DNA from: Geodermatophilus normandii
GTDB lineage: Bacteria > Actinomycetota > Actinomycetes > Mycobacteriales > Geodermatophilaceae
DNA length: 64,000 nt
Assembly (NCBI RefSeq): GCF_003182485.1
Contig: NZ_QGTX01000001.1
Span: 2,806,001-2,870,000, forward strand
Direction of reading: 5' to 3'
The notes beneath the pieces are model-generated. The model saw nothing but the letters and a program-made list of their open reading frames with translations. It had not been told where the DNA came from and did no database searches. Position 1 is the first letter of the stretch, and each line of letters starts with the position of its first letter. The position numbers and the translations under genes were made by a program. Positions 1 to 8,267 of the stretch are shown piece after piece.

Positions 1-61
1 CTGGCTCACCGGGGCTCCTCGCGACGGGGACGGGACGGTGCCGCCCACCGTAACGAGCAGC

Positions 62-92
62 GCCCGGTCTCCCGCCGGAGCGGGAACCGGGC
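62..92 (-). terminator. Hairpin downstream of ideR
   Basis: An interrupted inverted repeat (GCCCGGT ... ACCGGGC with an inner CCCGC/GCGGG stem) lies about 55 bases past the ideR stop codon. No U-tract follows, which is usual for high-GC actinobacteria. Likely ends ideR transcription. Confidence 0.45.
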
Positions 93-145
93 GCCGGGGC
101 CCGCGCCGAGCCCGCGAGGCGTGGACGGGCAGCGGGGTCCTTGCG

Positions 146-853
146 TCAGAGCTGGGCGGCGGCCTCGACCGGGGTGAGGTCCTCGTCCAGCGCCGAGACG
201 AACAGGTGCTGGGCCACGCCCGGCGGGACCGGGTGGCCGTCGAGGGTGACCGTGCCGTTCACCGACTGCGCCACCATCGTGGCGCCGGGACGGATCCCCT
301 GGTCGGCGAGCGCGCGCAGCAGCGTGGCGTCCTCCTGCAGCTGCTCGCTGATCCGCCGCACGGTCACCCGCCGGCCCTCGGCGGTCGCCGTGGTGGACAG
401 CAGGGTCAGCGCGTCGAGGACCGCCGAGGTCTCCCCGCCGAGCGCGTCGAGGCCCGGGATGGGGTTGCCGAAGGGGGAGACCGTGGGGTTGCCGAGCAGG
501 GACAGCAGCTTGCGCTCGACCGCCTCGCTCATCACGTGCTCCCAGCGGCAGGCCTCCTCGTGGACGTCGGCGTAGTCGAGGCCGATGACGTCCACGAGCA
601 GGCACTCGGCCAGCCGGTGCTTGCGCATGACGGCGGTGGCGAGCGCCCGCCCGGTCTCCGACAGTTGCAGGTGCCGGTCGCCCTCGACGGTCAGCAGACC
701 GTCGCGCTCCATGCGCGCCACGGTCTGGCTCACCGTCGGGCCGCTCTGGTGCAGCCGCTCGGCGATGCGCGCCCGCAGCGGGACGATGCCCTCCTCCTCC
801 AGCTCGAAGATCGTGCGGAGGTACATCTCGGTGGTGTCGATGAGGTCGTTCAC
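146..853 (-). CDS. ideR: IdeR/DtxR-family metal-dependent transcriptional regulator
   Basis: Iron-responsive DNA-binding repressor of the DtxR/IdeR family, which with Fe(II) bound represses iron uptake and activates storage genes. The 235-residue product starts NDLIDTTEMYLRTI, has an N-terminal winged helix with SGPTVSQTVARMERDGLL in the recognition region, a dimerisation/metal domain with the HEEACRWEHVMS segment (Cys, Glu and His ligands) and a C-terminal SH3-like domain. Near full length for the family (about 230). The GTG at 853 is preferred over GTG 859 because GGAGGAG sits about five bases before it, while the upstream GTG overlaps that ribosome site. Divergent from acuC. No IdeR iron box was recognised in this window. 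Confidence 0.93.
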   Translation of the reverse strand: MNDLIDTTEMYLRTIFELEEEGIVPLRARIAERLHQSGPTVSQTVARMERDGLLTVEGDRHLQLSETGRALATAVMRKHRLAECLLVDVIGLDYADVHEEACRWEHVMSEAVERKLLSLLGNPTVSPFGNPIPGLDALGGETSAVLDALTLLSTTATAEGRRVTVRRISEQLQEDATLLRALADQGIRPGATMVAQSVNGTVTLDGHPVPPGVAQHLFVSALDEDLTPVEAAAQL

Positions 854-1026
854 TGGCACTCCTCCGTGTCGCTCCCGATCCTACGGCGCGCGGGCGACCG
901 GACCGGGTCCCCCGGAGGGCCCGCCGGGGGCCGGCGTTCCCGGGCGCGGCGCCCGGCGGAGCGCGGCGGTAGCGTCCGGGCGGGGCGCGTCGGGGCACCA
1001 GCGGCGACGGCGACAGGGGAGGGCTC

Positions 1027-2208
1027 GTGAGCGACTCGGTGGCCGTGGTCTGGGACGAGGCGCTGCTCGGCTACACGATGGGCGGCGAGCACCCCCTGCA
1101 CCCGGTGCGGCTGGACCTCACCATGCGCCTGGCCGACGGCCTGGGCGTGCTCGCCCCGGGCCGGGTCGAGGTGGTCCGCCCGACGCCGGCCGGGGACGAC
1201 CTGCTCACCCTCGTGCACGACCCCGCCTACCTCGAGGCGGTGCGGCGGGCCCCGGCGCACCCCGACGAGGCGTACGGGCTGGGCACCGCCGACAACCCGG
1301 TGTTCGAGGGCATGTACGAGGCCGCCGCGCTGATCACCGGCGGCAGCGTGCTGGCCGCCGAGCTGGTGCACACCGGGCGCGCGCAGCACGCGGTCAACAT
1401 CTCCGGCGGCCTGCACCACGCCATGCGTGACCGCGCCTCGGGCTTCTGCGTGTTCAACGACGCCGCGATCGCCATCGCCTGGCTGCTGGGTCAGGGATAC
1501 GAGCGGATCGCCTACGTCGACCTCGACGTCCACCACGGCGACGGCGTCCAGGCGGCGTTCTACGACGACCCGCGGGTGCTCACCGTGAGCGTCCACCAGA
1601 CCCCGCTGACGCTGTTCCCCGGCACCGGTTTCCCCGAGGAGACCGGCGACCCGGAGAAGGCGCTGGGCAGCGCGGTCAACCTCGCCCTGCCCAACGGCAC
1701 CGACGACTCCGGCTGGCTGCGCGCCTTCACCGCCGTCGTCCCCAGCGTGGTGCGCGCCTTCGCCCCGCAGATCCTGGTCACCCAGTGCGGCTGCGACGCC
1801 CACCACGAGGACCCGCTCGCCGACCTCGCGCTCACCGTCGACGGCCAGCGGGCCAGCTACCGCGCGGTGCACGACCTCGCGCACGAGGTGTGCGACGGCC
1901 GGTGGATCGCCCTCGGCGGCGGCGGGTACGGGCTGGTGCGCTGCGTGCCGCGGGCCTGGACGCACCTGCTCGCCGAGGCGTCCGGGGAGCGGCTGGACCC
2001 GGCGACGGCGATCCCGCAGTCGTGGCGCGACGACGTCGTCGCCCGGGGACTGAAGGCCCGGCCGCCCACGCACATGACCGAGGGCGGCTACACCGGCTTC
2101 TCGGCGTGGGACCCCTACACCGAGTCCCGCGTGGACCGGGCGGTGTCGCGCACCCGCAAGGCGTCCTTCCCCTACTTCGGCCTCGACCCGGACGACCCCC
2201 GTGACTGA
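1027..2208 (+). CDS. acuC: AcuC, histone-deacetylase-fold protein/acetoin utilization deacetylase
   Basis: Class I/II histone-deacetylase-like zinc hydrolase; bacterial AcuC removes acetyl groups from lysines of proteins such as acetyl-CoA synthetase. Visible family motifs are GGLHHAM (paired active-site His), the metal-binding YVDLDVHHGDGVQ near residue 165-175 and CGCDAHHEDPLADL near 258. Length 393 aa is typical. GTG start follows GGGGAGGG at a good distance. It overlaps the next gene, a protein acetyltransferase, by eight bases, so eraser and writer are probably translated from one message. Substrate in this organism is inferred, not shown. Confidence 0.9.
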   Translation: MSDSVAVVWDEALLGYTMGGEHPLHPVRLDLTMRLADGLGVLAPGRVEVVRPTPAGDDLLTLVHDPAYLEAVRRAPAHPDEAYGLGTADNPVFEGMYEAAALITGGSVLAAELVHTGRAQHAVNISGGLHHAMRDRASGFCVFNDAAIAIAWLLGQGYERIAYVDLDVHHGDGVQAAFYDDPRVLTVSVHQTPLTLFPGTGFPEETGDPEKALGSAVNLALPNGTDDSGWLRAFTAVVPSVVRAFAPQILVTQCGCDAHHEDPLADLALTVDGQRASYRAVHDLAHEVCDGRWIALGGGGYGLVRCVPRAWTHLLAEASGERLDPATAIPQSWRDDVVARGLKARPPTHMTEGGYTGFSAWDPYTESRVDRAVSRTRKASFPYFGLDPDDPRD

Positions 2209-4975
2209 GGAAGGACCCCGTCCTCCTCACCACTCGCAGGCTCGCGGCGAGCCTCCGGACGGGGCCGTGGGCGCTGCGGCGGGGCCGGCCGCGGCGCCTC
2301 CCGACGAGGAGGCGCCGCAGCCGCCCGCGCACTGGCAGGCCGACATCGTCGCCGCCGACGGCGGCACCGTGCACCTGCGCCCGATCTGCCCCGAGGACGC
2401 CGAGGGGCTCACCGGGCTGATGGAGCGCAGCTCCGACCAGACCCGCTACTACCGGTTCTTCGGGCCGATGAAGCGGCTGTCGGACAGGGACCTGCACCGG
2501 TTCACCCACGTCGACCACACCGACCGGGTGGCCTTCGTGCTGCTGCTCGGCGAGCAGCTGATCGGCGTCGGCCGCTACGACCGCTACCCCGGCACCACCG
2601 ACGCCGAGGTCGCCTTCCTCGTCGAGGACGCCCACCAGGGCCGCGGCCTGGGCTCGGTGCTGCTCGAGCACCTGGCCGCCGCGGCCCGCGAGCGCGGGAT
2701 CACCAACTTCGTCGCCGAGGTGCTCACCCAGAACGGCCGGATGGTCCGGGTCTTCCTCGACGCCGGCTACCAGGCCACGCGCTCCTACGAGGAGGGCGTG
2801 GTCCACCTGACCTTCCCGATCGCGCCCACCGAGACGTCGCTGGCGGTGGCCTACGAGCGCGAGCAGCGCAGCGAGTCCCGCTCGATCGCCCGGCTGCTCA
2901 CGCCGCGCTCGGTCGCGGTGGTCGGCGCCAGCAACGACGAGGCGAAGATCGGCAACCTCGTGCTGCGCAACCTGCTCGACCACGGCTTCGAGGGCCCGGT
3001 GTACCCGGTCAACCCCGGCGCCCGGCACGTCCGCGGCGTCCCCGCGTACGCCTCCATCGAGGCCATCCCCGACGACGTGGACCTGGCGGTGGTCGCCGTG
3101 CCCGCCGACGAGGTCGCGGGCGTGGTCGAGGCCTGCCGGCGCAAGCGGGTGCGCGGCCTCGTGGTCATCTCCGGTGGCTTCGGCGAGACCGGTCCCGCCG
3201 GCCGCGAGGCCGAGCGGCGGCTGGTGGCCTCCGCCCGCGCGTCGGGCATGCGGGTCGTCGGCCCCAACTGCCTGGGCATCGTCAACACCGACCCGGCCAT
3301 CCGACTCGACGCCAGCCTCGCCCCGCGGGTGCCGGCGCGCGGGCGGGTCGGCTTCTTCGCCCAGTCCGGGGCGCTCGGCGTCGCGCTGCTGGAGCGGGCG
3401 CGCAGCCGCAACATCGGGCTGTCCAGCTTCGTCTCGGCCGGCAACCGCGCCGACGTCAGCGGCAACGACCTGCTGCAGTACTGGGCCACCGACCCCGGCA
3501 CCGAGGTCGTGCTGCTGCACCTGGAGAGCTTCGGCAACCCGCGCAAGTTCGCCCGGCTGGCCCGCACGGTGGCGCGCACCAAGCCGGTGGTGGCGGTGAA
3601 GAGCGGCCGGCACGGCGGGCTCACCCCGGGCCTGGCCGGCACGTCGGTGGCGGTGCCCGAGCAGTCGGTGGCGGCGCTGTTCGCCTCGGCGGGGGTCATC
3701 CGCGTGGAGACCGTCGCCCAGCTCTTCGAGGTCGGCCTGCTCCTCGCCCACCAGCCGCTGCCCGACGGTGACCGCGTCGCCGTCGTCGGGAACTCCACGG
3801 CCATGGGGGTCCTCGTCGCCGACGCCGTCCTCGACCAGGGGCTCGCCCTGGCGCACGAGGCGCCGGTCGACATCGGCACCAACGGCAGCCCGGAGGCCTT
3901 CCGCGCCGCGCTGCAGGCCGCGGTCGACGACGACGGCGTGGACTCCGTCGTGGCGGTGTTCCTGCCGCCGCTGGTGCGCACGCCGCCCGACGAGTTCGGG
4001 CGGGTGCTGCGCGAGGTGGCCGCCGGCTCGGCCAAACCCGTGGTGGCGACGTTCCTCTCCGCGGAGGGCGTCCCGCCGGAGCTCACCGTGCCCGACGACG
4101 CCGGCATGCCCGCCCGCGGCTCGGTGCCGTCCTACTCGACGCCGGAGCGGGCGGTGATCGCGCTGGCGCGCGTCACCGAGTACGCCCGGTGGCGCCGGCG
4201 GCCGATGGGCACGGTGCCCGAGCTGGCCGGCGTCGACGCCGCCCGCGCCCGGTCGGTGGTGCTCGGGGCGATGGCGGAGTCGCCCGCCGGCCGCCCGCTC
4301 ACCGACGACGAGACCCTCGAGCTGCTGGCCGCCTACGGGGTGCCGCTGCTGGGCACGCGGACGGCGACCACCGCGGACGAGGCCGTCGCGGCGGCCGACG
4401 CGGTCGGCTACCCGGTGGTGCTGAAGTCCACGGCGCCGTGGCTGCGGCACCGCACCGACCTCGGCGGCGTGCGGCTCGACCTGCCCGACGCCGCGGCCGT
4501 CCGTGCCGCCTTCGCCGCCATCCCGGCCGGCGACCCGGTGATCGTCCAGGAGATGGCCGCGCCCGGCGTGGCCACCGTGGTGGAGGTCGTCGACGACCCC
4601 TCGTTCGGCGCGCTGGTCAGCTTCGGCGTCGGGGGAGTGGCCACCGAGCTGCTCGGCGACCGCGCCTACCGCACCCTCCCGCTCACCGACCTCGACGCCG
4701 CCGAGCTGGTGCGGGCTCCGCGGGCGTGGCCGCTGCTCGACGGGTGGCGCGGGGCCGAGCGGGTCGACGTCGCGGCGCTGGAGGACCTGCTGCTGCGGGT
4801 GGCCCGCCTCGCCGACGACCTGCCCGAGGTGCTCGGCCTGTCGCTGTCGCCGGTGATCGTGGGCCCGGTGAACCCCTGGCACGGCGGCCGCTCGCTGGTG
4901 GTCGCCGGCGCCACCGTCCGCGTCGGGCCGCCGACCGCCCGCGTCCAGCCGGGTCCCCGCCGCATGCGCGACTGA
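2201..4975 (+). CDS. Bifunctional GNAT acetyltransferase / ADP-forming acyl-CoA synthetase-like protein (Pat family)
   Basis: Large (924 aa) Pat-type protein lysine acetyltransferase. A GNAT domain occupies about residues 45-205 with the acetyl-CoA loop QGRGLG near 148. It is followed by a CoA-binding Rossmann domain (SVAVVGASN near 237), a succinyl-CoA-ligase-like domain (GPNCLGIVN, FFAQSGALG) and a C-terminal ATP-grasp-like domain from about 695. The SHTG motif that carries the phosphohistidine in active ADP-forming acetyl-CoA synthetases is not seen after KSGRHGG, so the synthetase part is probably regulatory. The GTG at 2201 overlaps acuC by eight bases without a clear ribosome site; GTG 2267, just past a terminator-like repeat, is an alternative start. 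Convergent with the DHFR-like gene, 13 bases apart. Confidence 0.88.
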   Translation: MTEEGPRPPHHSQARGEPPDGAVGAAAGPAAAPPDEEAPQPPAHWQADIVAADGGTVHLRPICPEDAEGLTGLMERSSDQTRYYRFFGPMKRLSDRDLHRFTHVDHTDRVAFVLLLGEQLIGVGRYDRYPGTTDAEVAFLVEDAHQGRGLGSVLLEHLAAAARERGITNFVAEVLTQNGRMVRVFLDAGYQATRSYEEGVVHLTFPIAPTETSLAVAYEREQRSESRSIARLLTPRSVAVVGASNDEAKIGNLVLRNLLDHGFEGPVYPVNPGARHVRGVPAYASIEAIPDDVDLAVVAVPADEVAGVVEACRRKRVRGLVVISGGFGETGPAGREAERRLVASARASGMRVVGPNCLGIVNTDPAIRLDASLAPRVPARGRVGFFAQSGALGVALLERARSRNIGLSSFVSAGNRADVSGNDLLQYWATDPGTEVVLLHLESFGNPRKFARLARTVARTKPVVAVKSGRHGGLTPGLAGTSVAVPEQSVAALFASAGVIRVETVAQLFEVGLLLAHQPLPDGDRVAVVGNSTAMGVLVADAVLDQGLALAHEAPVDIGTNGSPEAFRAALQAAVDDDGVDSVVAVFLPPLVRTPPDEFGRVLREVAAGSAKPVVATFLSAEGVPPELTVPDDAGMPARGSVPSYSTPERAVIALARVTEYARWRRRPMGTVPELAGVDAARARSVVLGAMAESPAGRPLTDDETLELLAAYGVPLLGTRTATTADEAVAAADAVGYPVVLKSTAPWLRHRTDLGGVRLDLPDAAAVRAAFAAIPAGDPVIVQEMAAPGVATVVEVVDDPSFGALVSFGVGGVATELLGDRAYRTLPLTDLDAAELVRAPRAWPLLDGWRGAERVDVAALEDLLLRVARLADDLPEVLGLSLSPVIVGPVNPWHGGRSLVVAGATVRVGPPTARVQPGPRRMRD
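2213..2266 (+). repeat. Stop-codon-proximal inverted repeat, copy A
   Basis: Outer arms GGACCCCGTCC and GGACGGGGCC enclose an inner hairpin GGCTCGC-G-GCGAGCC. Begins five bases after the acuC stop. It lies inside the annotated 5' end of the downstream acetyltransferase gene. One of six similar elements in this window (also near 13436, 17725, 21022, 31164 and 49917). Confidence 0.6.
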
Positions 4976-4988
4976 CGGGCCTCTCGGC

Positions 4989-5633
4989 TCAGCGCCGCCA
5001 GAACAGGTGGTGGGTGACGCCGCTCGGGCTCGGGACGACCTCCCGGTGGAAGCGGTCGAGCAGCTCGTCGGGCGACGTCCAGAGCCGCGAGCCGGCGCCC
5101 AGCTCGACCGGGGCGACGGCCACGTGCAGCGTGTCGACGAGGTCGGCGTCGAGGAACTGCCGGATCACCGTCGCGCCGCCCCCCAGCCGGACGTCGGCGT
5201 CACCGGCCGCCGCGCGGGCCTGCTCCAGCACCGTGGCCGGGTCGGCGTCGACGAAGGAGAACGTGGTGTCCGACAGCGTGAACGACGGCCGCGGGTGGTG
5301 GGTCATCACGAGGACCGGCGTGTGGAACGGCGGTTCGTCGCCCCACCAGCCGCGCCACTCGTGGTCCTGCCAGGGACCGCGGTGGGGCGAGAACTTGTTC
5401 CGGCCCATGATCTCGGCGCCGATGCCGTGCGAGAAGTCGCGCGTGAAGTAGTCGTCCAGGCCGCGGCTGCCGCCCGGCCCCGACCGGTTCGGGAAGCTGG
5501 CCGTGGCGACGGCCCAGGCCATCAACGCCATGGGGTCGGCGTGCCCGAACGGCCGCTCCAGGCTCTGGCCCTCGCCCGCGCCGTACCCGTCGCTCGAGAC
5601 GGTGAAGTTCTGCACCCTCAACAGCTGACCCAC
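4989..5633 (-). CDS. Dihydrofolate reductase family protein (RibD C-terminal-like)
   Basis: A 214-aa member of the DHFR/RibD reductase fold: it opens with VQNFTVSSDGYGAG, carries the loop GAEIMGRNKFSPHRGPW, and has the NADPH-binding GGGATVIRQFLDADLVD segment and the C-terminal strand around ELGAGSRLW. Such proteins are NADPH-dependent reductases related to riboflavin deaminase-reductase; most actinobacterial members have no assigned substrate and are not the true folate enzyme. GTG start preceded by GGGAGGG. Transcribed towards pat, with 13 bases between the stops. Substrate unknown. Confidence 0.8.
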   Translation of the reverse strand: MGQLLRVQNFTVSSDGYGAGEGQSLERPFGHADPMALMAWAVATASFPNRSGPGGSRGLDDYFTRDFSHGIGAEIMGRNKFSPHRGPWQDHEWRGWWGDEPPFHTPVLVMTHHPRPSFTLSDTTFSFVDADPATVLEQARAAAGDADVRLGGGATVIRQFLDADLVDTLHVAVAPVELGAGSRLWTSPDELLDRFHREVVPSPSGVTHHLFWRR

Positions 5634-5712
5634 GGTCCCTCCCGGTGTCGACGACGGGCTGACCGCCGCCGGCGCCGGAACTCATCGGTGCGGGCCGGAG
5701 CGGAGGCGCAGG

Positions 5713-6321
5713 TCAGGGACGGCGGCCGGTGAAGGCGAGCAGCCTCGTCAGGGCGTCGGCGCCGTCGGGGACGGGCACCCGCGGGCCGTAGTGGCCGCTG
5801 CCGCGCAGGGCGGCGTCCCAGGGCTCGATGCCGGCGAGGAACGCCGCCGCCTCCTGCTGGTCGAGCGTCTCGTCCTGGCCGGTGGCGCGGGCGAGGTCCC
5901 ACGCGTGCACCAGGAGGTCCATCAGGCCGGTCATCGCGACGAGGGCCTCGAGCGTCATGTCCCCGGCGCGGGTGCTGGTCGGCCGGCCGGCGAGGTCGGG
6001 ATCGGCGAGCAGGGCGGAGATCGCCGCATCGGTGGCCCGCCAGGCGGCGGCCGGGTCCTCGTCGACCGGGGGGATCGCGGGCACCGGCAGGTCGACGGCG
6101 GGGAAGTAGAGCGCCGGCATCCACTCGGCCAGGTGCCGGACGACGTCGCGCGCCACCCAGCCCTCGCACGGCGCCGGGTCGTCCCACCGGCCGGCCGGGA
6201 CGCCGTCGACCCGCCGTCCCACCTCGTCGGCCAGGTGCCGCCACCGCTGCGCCGTCGTCTGCCGGGTCGTCGTCTGCCGGGTCGTCGTCTGCCGGGTCGT
6301 CGTCTGCCGGGTCGTCGTCAT
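5713..6321 (-). CDS. TIGR03086-like DinB/mycothiol-dependent maleylpyruvate-isomerase fold protein
   Basis: About 202 aa with the four-helix DinB/MDMPI fold: WRHLADEVGRRVDGV, PCEGWVARDVVRHLAEWMP (conserved metal-binding His region), and DLLVHAWDLARATGQ typical of TIGR03086 metal-binding proteins. These are thiol- or metal-linked enzymes of mostly unknown reaction. The ATG at 6321 is chosen because GAGGAG lies six bases upstream; a longer reading frame would run through a TetR-type palindrome. The N-terminus is unusual: four perfect 15-base repeats encode TTTRQ four times. Confidence 0.75.
   Translation of the reverse strand: MTTTRQTTTRQTTTRQTTTRQTTAQRWRHLADEVGRRVDGVPAGRWDDPAPCEGWVARDVVRHLAEWMPALYFPAVDLPVPAIPPVDEDPAAAWRATDAAISALLADPDLAGRPTSTRAGDMTLEALVAMTGLMDLLVHAWDLARATGQDETLDQQEAAAFLAGIEPWDAALRGSGHYGPRVPVPDGADALTRLLAFTGRRP
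6253..6312 (-). repeat. Four perfect 15-bp tandem repeats in a coding N-terminus
   Basis: The unit CGTCGTCTGCCGGGT (plus strand) occurs four times without change, encoding TTTRQ repeats at residues about 2-21 of the TIGR03086 protein. Being in frame, copy-number change would alter the protein by five residues per unit. Confidence 0.85.
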
Positions 6322-6331
6322 CACCATCTCC

Positions 6332-6347
6332 TCAACCGATCGGTTGA
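6332..6347. promoter_or_regulatory. TetR-type palindromic operator candidate
   Basis: A perfect 16-bp palindrome, TCAACCGATCGGTTGA, ends ten bases before the ATG at 6321. Sequences of the AACCGATCGGTT type are common TetR-family operators. Its place over the ribosome-site region suggests that a TetR regulator, not encoded in this window, represses the TIGR03086 gene. Confidence 0.6.
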
Positions 6348-6387
6348 AAACGAGCCTGGCCCGGCCGGGCGGCCCTGTCAACGCCGG

Positions 6388-6417
6388 GAGCCGGCTCCCC
6401 GTGGGGGGAGCCGGCTC
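6388..6417 (-). terminator. Terminator hairpin after sigB
   Basis: A perfect 13-bp stem GAGCCGGCTCCCC / GGGGAGCCGGCTC with a four-base loop starts about 48 bases past the sigB stop. It separates sigB from the TIGR03086 gene transcribed in the same direction. Confidence 0.7.
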
Positions 6418-6465
6418 TCAGGTGACGCCCCCGGGCGGGGGCAGAGGGGGCAGAGGTGTCCTGGC

Positions 6466-7449
6466 TCAGGCCAGGTAGTCGCGCAGGGCGTCGGCGCGCT
6501 GCGGGTCGCGCAGCTTGGCCATCGTCTCCCGCTCGATCTGGCGCACCCGCTCGCGGGAGAGACCGAACTGCTTGCCGATCTGCTCGAGCGTGCGGGGCTG
6601 CCCGCCGTCGAGGCCGAAGCGCAGCACGACCACGTCGCGCTCGCGCTCCTCCAGCGTGGAGAGGACGGTGCGCACGTCGCCCTTCATCATCTGGAAGGCC
6701 ACGGCGTCCTCGGCGACCGCGGCGTCGGCGTCCTCGATGAAGTCACCGAGACGGGACTCCTCGTCGGCACCGACGGTCTGGTCGAGGCTGACCAGGTCGC
6801 GGCTGTACTCGAGGAGCTCGGTGACCCGCTCGGGCGTCATGTCGAGCTCGAGGCCGAGCTCCTCGGCGGTGGGCTCGCGCTCGAGCTCCTGGTGCACCCG
6901 CCGGCGGGTCCGCACGACCTTGTTGACCTGCTCGGCCAGGTGCACGGGCAGCCGGATGGTGCGGCCGGAGTCGGCCATCGCGCGGGTGATCGCCTGGCGG
7001 ATCCACCACGTCGCGTAGGTCGAGAACTTGAAGCCCTTGGTGTAGTCGAACTTCTCGACTGCGCGGATGAGGCCGACGTTGCCCTCCTGGATGAGGTCCA
7101 GGAACGTCATGCCGTGGCCGGTGTAGCGCTTGGCCACCGAGACGACGAGGCGCAGGTTGGCCTCGAGCAGGTGCCGCTTGGCGGCCTTGCCGTCGGCGGC
7201 CAGCGCCTTGTAGTCGCGCTGCAGGGCCGGGGTGAGCTGCCGCTCGGTGAGCAGCCGCTCGGCGTACAGACCGGCCTCGATGCGCTTGGCCAGCTCGACC
7301 TCCTGCTCGGCGGTCAGCAGGGCGGTCTTGCCGATGGTGTTGAGGTACACGCGCACCAGGTCGGTCGACACCAGGCCACTGGTGTCCGGCTCGCGGCGCG
7401 GCGAGCGGACCTCGAGGGCGTCACTGGGGGAAGACTGGAGGAGCGTCAC
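6466..7449 (-). CDS. sigB: RNA polymerase sigma factor SigB (group 1/2 sigma-70)
   Basis: Principal-like sigma factor directing core RNA polymerase to promoters. The 327-aa form has region 1.2 ([16 protein letters not shown]), region 2 ([34 protein letters not shown] for -10 recognition and melting), region 3 and region 4 ([16 protein letters not shown] helix-turn-helix for -35). It lacks the long acidic N-terminus of SigA encoded at 17790-19157. The GTG at 7449 (after AAGGACG) gives a length close to mycobacterial SigB (323 aa); an upstream GTG at 7512 would add 21 residues. In mycobacteria sigB adjoins ideR; here about 5.6 kb separates them. Probably the stress/stationary-phase paralogue of SigA. 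Confidence 0.88.
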   Translation of the reverse strand: MTLLQSSPSDALEVRSPRREPDTSGLVSTDLVRVYLNTIGKTALLTAEQEVELAKRIEAGLYAERLLTERQLTPALQRDYKALAADGKAAKRHLLEANLRLVVSVAKRYTGHGMTFLDLIQEGNVGLIRAVEKFDYTKGFKFSTYATWWIRQAITRAMADSGRTIRLPVHLAEQVNKVVRTRRRVHQELEREPTAEELGLELDMTPERVTELLEYSRDLVSLDQTVGADEESRLGDFIEDADAAVAEDAVAFQMMKGDVRTVLSTLEERERDVVVLRFGLDGGQPRTLEQIGKQFGLSRERVRQIERETMAKLRDPQRADALRDYLA

Positions 7450-7594
7450 GGGATGTCTTCGTCCTTGCCTGGAGTTCGGATGCATGCGCCGGCCTCGTAG
7501 CCGGTGGGACACCCGCGTCTTGGGGGTGGGGCTCCGCTGTCCGGGCGGTGCCCCGCGGTTCGTCCGTTGTGGTCCGTTGTGTTACGCCCCGTAC

Positions 7595-7621
7595 AACGGT
7601 CCCGACGGGGCCAGGTGTTCC
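7595..7621 (-). promoter_or_regulatory. Possible ECF-type promoter for sigB
   Basis: On the minus strand GGAAC (7621-7617) is followed after 19 bases by GTT (7597-7595). This resembles GGAAC-N18/19-GTT promoters of SigE/SigH/SigR-type factors, about 145 bases before the sigB GTG. Motif content is low, so chance occurrence is possible. Confidence 0.3.
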
Positions 7622-7693
7622 GCACGACCCGGGTTCACAGTGAACGCACAGGTGGTGTGTTCGGTCACCACACGTACCCGGCTCGCCGCGGGA

Positions 7694-8125
7694 TCAGACC
7701 TCCAGCAGCAAGGTCATCGGCCCCTCGTTGACCGAGGACACCAGCATCCGCGCTCCGAACACCCCCGTGGCCACCGTGCTCCCGTGCCGCCGCAGTTCCT
7801 CCACGACGGCCGTGACCAGCGGTTCGGCGACCTCCCCGGGCGCGGCGGCGTCCCACGACGGCCGTCGGCCCCTCCGCGTGTCGGCGAGGAGTGTGAACTG
7901 GCTCACCACGAGCACCGGCAGGCCCAGGTCGCCCACCGACCGGGCGCCGTCCTCGGTGGGGAACACCCGCAGCCCGTGGACCTTCCGCGCGAGCGCACGG
8001 GCCCGGTCGGCGTCGTCGTCCCGGCCGACGCCGACCAGCGCGAGCAGGCCCGCGCCGATCTCCCCGACGACGGCGCCGTCCACGGTCACCGAGGCCGACG
8101 TCACCCTGCTCACCACCGCGCGCAC
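7694..8125 (-). CDS. dtd: D-aminoacyl-tRNA deacylase
   Basis: Hydrolyses D-amino acids (and glycine) from mischarged tRNAs, a proofreading step in translation. The 143-aa product shows both family signatures: VVSQFTLLADTRRGRRPSW with the SQ-T catalytic motif, and the C-terminal SSVNEGPMTLLLEV corresponding to the N-x-GP-T motif. Begins VRAVVSRVTSASVTV as usual for DTD; the GTG at 8125 gives the standard length, while the longer reading frame adds an arginine- and proline-rich tail with no homology. Divergent from the MEDS-ATPase gene at 8268. Confidence 0.95.
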   Translation of the reverse strand: MRAVVSRVTSASVTVDGAVVGEIGAGLLALVGVGRDDDADRARALARKVHGLRVFPTEDGARSVGDLGLPVLVVSQFTLLADTRRGRRPSWDAAAPGEVAEPLVTAVVEELRRHGSTVATGVFGARMLVSSVNEGPMTLLLEV

Positions 8126-8267
8126 CGGTCCATCCTGCGGCAGGGTCGCCGGACCGCCCGGCGTCCTCCGGGCCCTGCGGGTACCGGGTGGTCCGGTTCC
8201 GGAGTTACGGTGGTACGGCCGGCCGCCCGGGCGCCGGCTCACCGGTGACCATCTCGGGGGACCCACG

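Noticed and set aside
1832-4882. Long minus-strand open frame opposite pat
   Set aside because: Antisense shadow: low-complexity His/Gln/Arg-rich product with no domain, lying opposite a clearly coding gene; typical of very GC-rich DNA.
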